Below are positions 62,654 through 64,000 of a stretch of 64,000 bases of DNA, piece after piece (the stretch's first letter is position 1; every line of letters begins with the position of its first letter). Under the pieces are notes generated by a model. The model saw only the letters and a program-made list of their open reading frames with translations, had not been told where the DNA came from and did no database searches. Source of the stretch: Cryptococcus deneoformans JEC21 (Eukaryota > Basidiomycota > Tremellomycetes > Tremellales > Cryptococcaceae); assembly GCF_000091045.1 (NCBI RefSeq), contig NC_006693.1:754299-818298 (forward strand). Reading direction: 5' to 3'. A program made the position numbers and the translations under genes.

Positions 62654-63318
62654 ATGTCTCCCCAGCAAAACTCGAGAGGCTCCGGTGAGCTTCCTTTCTT
62701 TGTCCTCTGACAGTCTGCACGCAACATGCTGACATTGAAATAGCTTCCAGCAGTGGCACATACACCATCTTCCCACCAAAAACTGCCAACTTGGCAGTCA
62801 GCGACGGGTCCTTTTCCCCCCAGGCCCTAACCACAACACCAAATTCTACAACTCCTCTGACAACAAGTGACCCTCGTTCTAATTCATCAAGCAAACCTTC
62901 TGACTATTTTACAACTCCTACTAGCTCCCCCCAGGATATAAGACACCCGAGTCCGTCACGAGTCAATACATCCGATTCGATTTCGAGAATGACCGGCAAT
63001 GACTCCCAGACCTCTTCTTCGTCCTTGAGGAGGATCTTAGAGACGGGGATCTTGCGACCATTCAAAAGGTCTAAACCGTTCTCCAAGGAAGAGAATGTCA
63101 TGTGGCGAAATATTCTTCGATCACCTATCTGTCGGCCCACAATGACGAGTGAACTACCTTCTATAGCTTCCCTTCCAATTTCTCACAAGGACCTTGTAAA
63201 GAAGGCTGACGAAGAAACCGCAGGAAGGGGGAGAGTGAGCAATGAAAGTTTAGTCATCCCTCAAAACTTTGACGACGATAGCACCCAGTCTACATACTCC
63301 AGCGATAGAAATGAGTAA
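62654..63318 (+). CDS. Ser/Thr-rich protein of unknown function
   Basis: Two exons. Exon 1 is short: ATG at 62654, MSPQQNSRGS, then a GTGAGC donor; the acceptor ending at 62742 continues ASSSGTYTIFPPKTANLAVS and the frame runs to a stop at 63316-63318, about 200 residues. More than a third of the residues are Ser, Thr or Pro, with SP/TP sites (TPTSSPQD, HPSPSRV) suggesting phosphorylation by proline-directed kinases. A more ordered patch, SLRRILETGILRPFKRSKPF and VMWRNILRSPICRPTMT, is Arg-rich. No known domain, signal peptide or membrane segment. An intrinsically disordered regulatory protein is the likeliest reading. Confidence 0.7.
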
Positions 63319-63578
63319 TACTTGTTAAAAGGCGATAATGTTTTGTCGTTATAGGTGTGGTGTGAATTGTTTACGCACGGGATGCTCAGGTAACACTCAG
63401 TTACTGTGGTAAAAGTTGGTGCAAAAGTTGCGAAAAAAGAAGACAGAAAGGATATATGACTTGGCTGTTTCATTTGAGCAACGTATCGTTGAAAGCGGTT
63501 TTTTAGTCAGGGTTGTCATATAGAATGTTTAACCCATCTCGTCGTCCGCCACCCATTGTGCATTCGTGTCAATTGAGA
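63319..63578. other. Convergent spacer at right edge
   Basis: 260 bp between the Ser-rich gene stop and the stop of the putative minus-strand exon. AT-rich, no coding signal. Confidence 0.4.
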
Positions 63579-63923
63579 TCATAACAGGGGAAAGCGGGAG
63601 GCTGGTAATTGTAATAGAAAGCAGGGTGATTCCTGGCGAATTCGCCGACAATTATTTCGCGTGGAATGGCGACCATGCATTTCTGGAATGATCTTCCGGG
63701 TGAGTCTCGTAAGTGAACAAGTAAAGGACTTCTTTTTTCTCCCTTCTTCGACCGCTTTCACAAACTTTTTACTCCGGTCCTCCGATTGCCAGCAACGAGG
63801 GTAACCATTGAAGTATACGACATTAAACAGAAAGGTGGATATATCGCTAAACGTGATCAGCAGAGCACCGTGTGAGCTGAGAGGCGTTGAATCAAGCGGA
63901 AGTTGAGGCGGGGATTGAAATTC
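63579..63923 (-). CDS. Putative terminal exon of a gene running off the right edge
   Basis: On the minus strand a good 3' splice site (TTTACCTGCATCAG) ends at 63924 and is followed by 114 open codons: EFQSPPQLPLDSTPLSSHGA, LLITFSDISTFLFNVVYFNG, YPRCWQSEDRSKKFVKAVEE, then a Lys/Arg-rich stretch, ending at a stop at 63579-63581. The first two thirds read like protein (balanced composition, hydrophobic strands) while the last part is basic and Cys-poor and could be intronic; an alternative C-terminal frame with GEFARNHPAFYYNYQPPAFP overlaps it (stop near 63569). No family is recognised and the upstream exons are outside the window. Confidence 0.4.
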   Translation of the reverse strand, partial: EFQSPPQLPLDSTPLSSHGALLITFSDISTFLFNVVYFNGYPRCWQSEDRSKKFVKAVEEGRKKKSFTCSLTRLTRKIIPEMHGRHSTRNNCRRIRQESPCFLLQLPASRFPLL

Positions 63924-64000
63924 CTGATGCAGGTAAACAAAATAGGGTTAAACAACAGGGTTAAAAGGGGAAGAGGTGAGGCATGACCTCTTCGCTCACT

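Noticed and set aside
63941..63970. AGGGTTAAAC/AGGGTTAAAAGGGG resembling telomeric repeat
   Set aside because: Only two imperfect units, flanked by apparently coding sequence; most likely a branch-point and pyrimidine tract region of an intron on the minus strand.

Overview
The window is nuclear DNA of a basidiomycete yeast, most likely Cryptococcus or a close Tremellomycete relative. The evidence is dense genes with many short (about 45-70 nt) GT-AG introns, a Crypton-type transposon (a class first described from Cryptococcus), a Ty3/gypsy remnant, a Tnp2-like transposase relic, and fungal orthologues with basidiomycete-style Ser/Pro-rich extensions. All gene models are read from sequence by joining open frames across visible splice sites. 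Ends of genes are generally firmer than internal exon borders.

Layout. 0-6.8 kb is a transposon island: a Crypton with a near-complete tyrosine recombinase (minus strand), a short block of hairpins and shuffled repeats, and a truncated gypsy element keeping its 5' LTR, gag, protease and the first residues of reverse transcriptase. 6.8-22.7 kb holds KAP120/importin-11 (-), TRM61 (+), a CaMKK-like kinase (+), prefoldin subunit 6 (-), a fungal protein of unknown function (+), a small Gly/Tyr/Met-rich protein (-) and hexokinase (+). 23-29.5 kb holds a Zn2Cys6 transcription factor (-), a 1.4 kb spacer with a cryptic cysteine-containing frame, and ESCRT-III VPS2 (-). 29.8-37.8 kb holds a membrane-anchored protein disulfide isomerase (+), an intronless unknown protein (+), proteasome alpha5/PUP2 (-) and an RNF216-type RBR ubiquitin ligase with a putative SUMO-interaction motif (+). 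38-39.3 kb is a tandemly duplicated Tnp2 transposase relic (-). 39.4-45.5 kb holds RRP15 (+), SPO11 (-) and NOC2 (+). 46.8-63.3 kb holds a secreted GH31 alpha-glucosidase (+), a full-size ABCG transporter (-), HRD1 (-), APN1 (+) and an unknown Ser-rich protein (+). The right edge carries what looks like the last exon of another minus-strand gene.

Functionally this is a normal euchromatic housekeeping region. Several genes touch ribosome assembly (RRP15, NOC2), protein turnover (PUP2, HRD1, RNF216-like), secretory-pathway folding (PDI) and DNA metabolism (SPO11, APN1), but nothing shows they act as a cluster. Most neighbours are arranged as divergent pairs sharing roughly 250-430 bp of promoter, or as convergent pairs with 60-370 bp between stops. 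The least ordinary material is in the transposon island, the duplicated Tnp2 relic, the small Gly/Tyr/Met protein and the cryptic frame near 27.1 kb. No tRNA, rRNA or CRISPR was seen.
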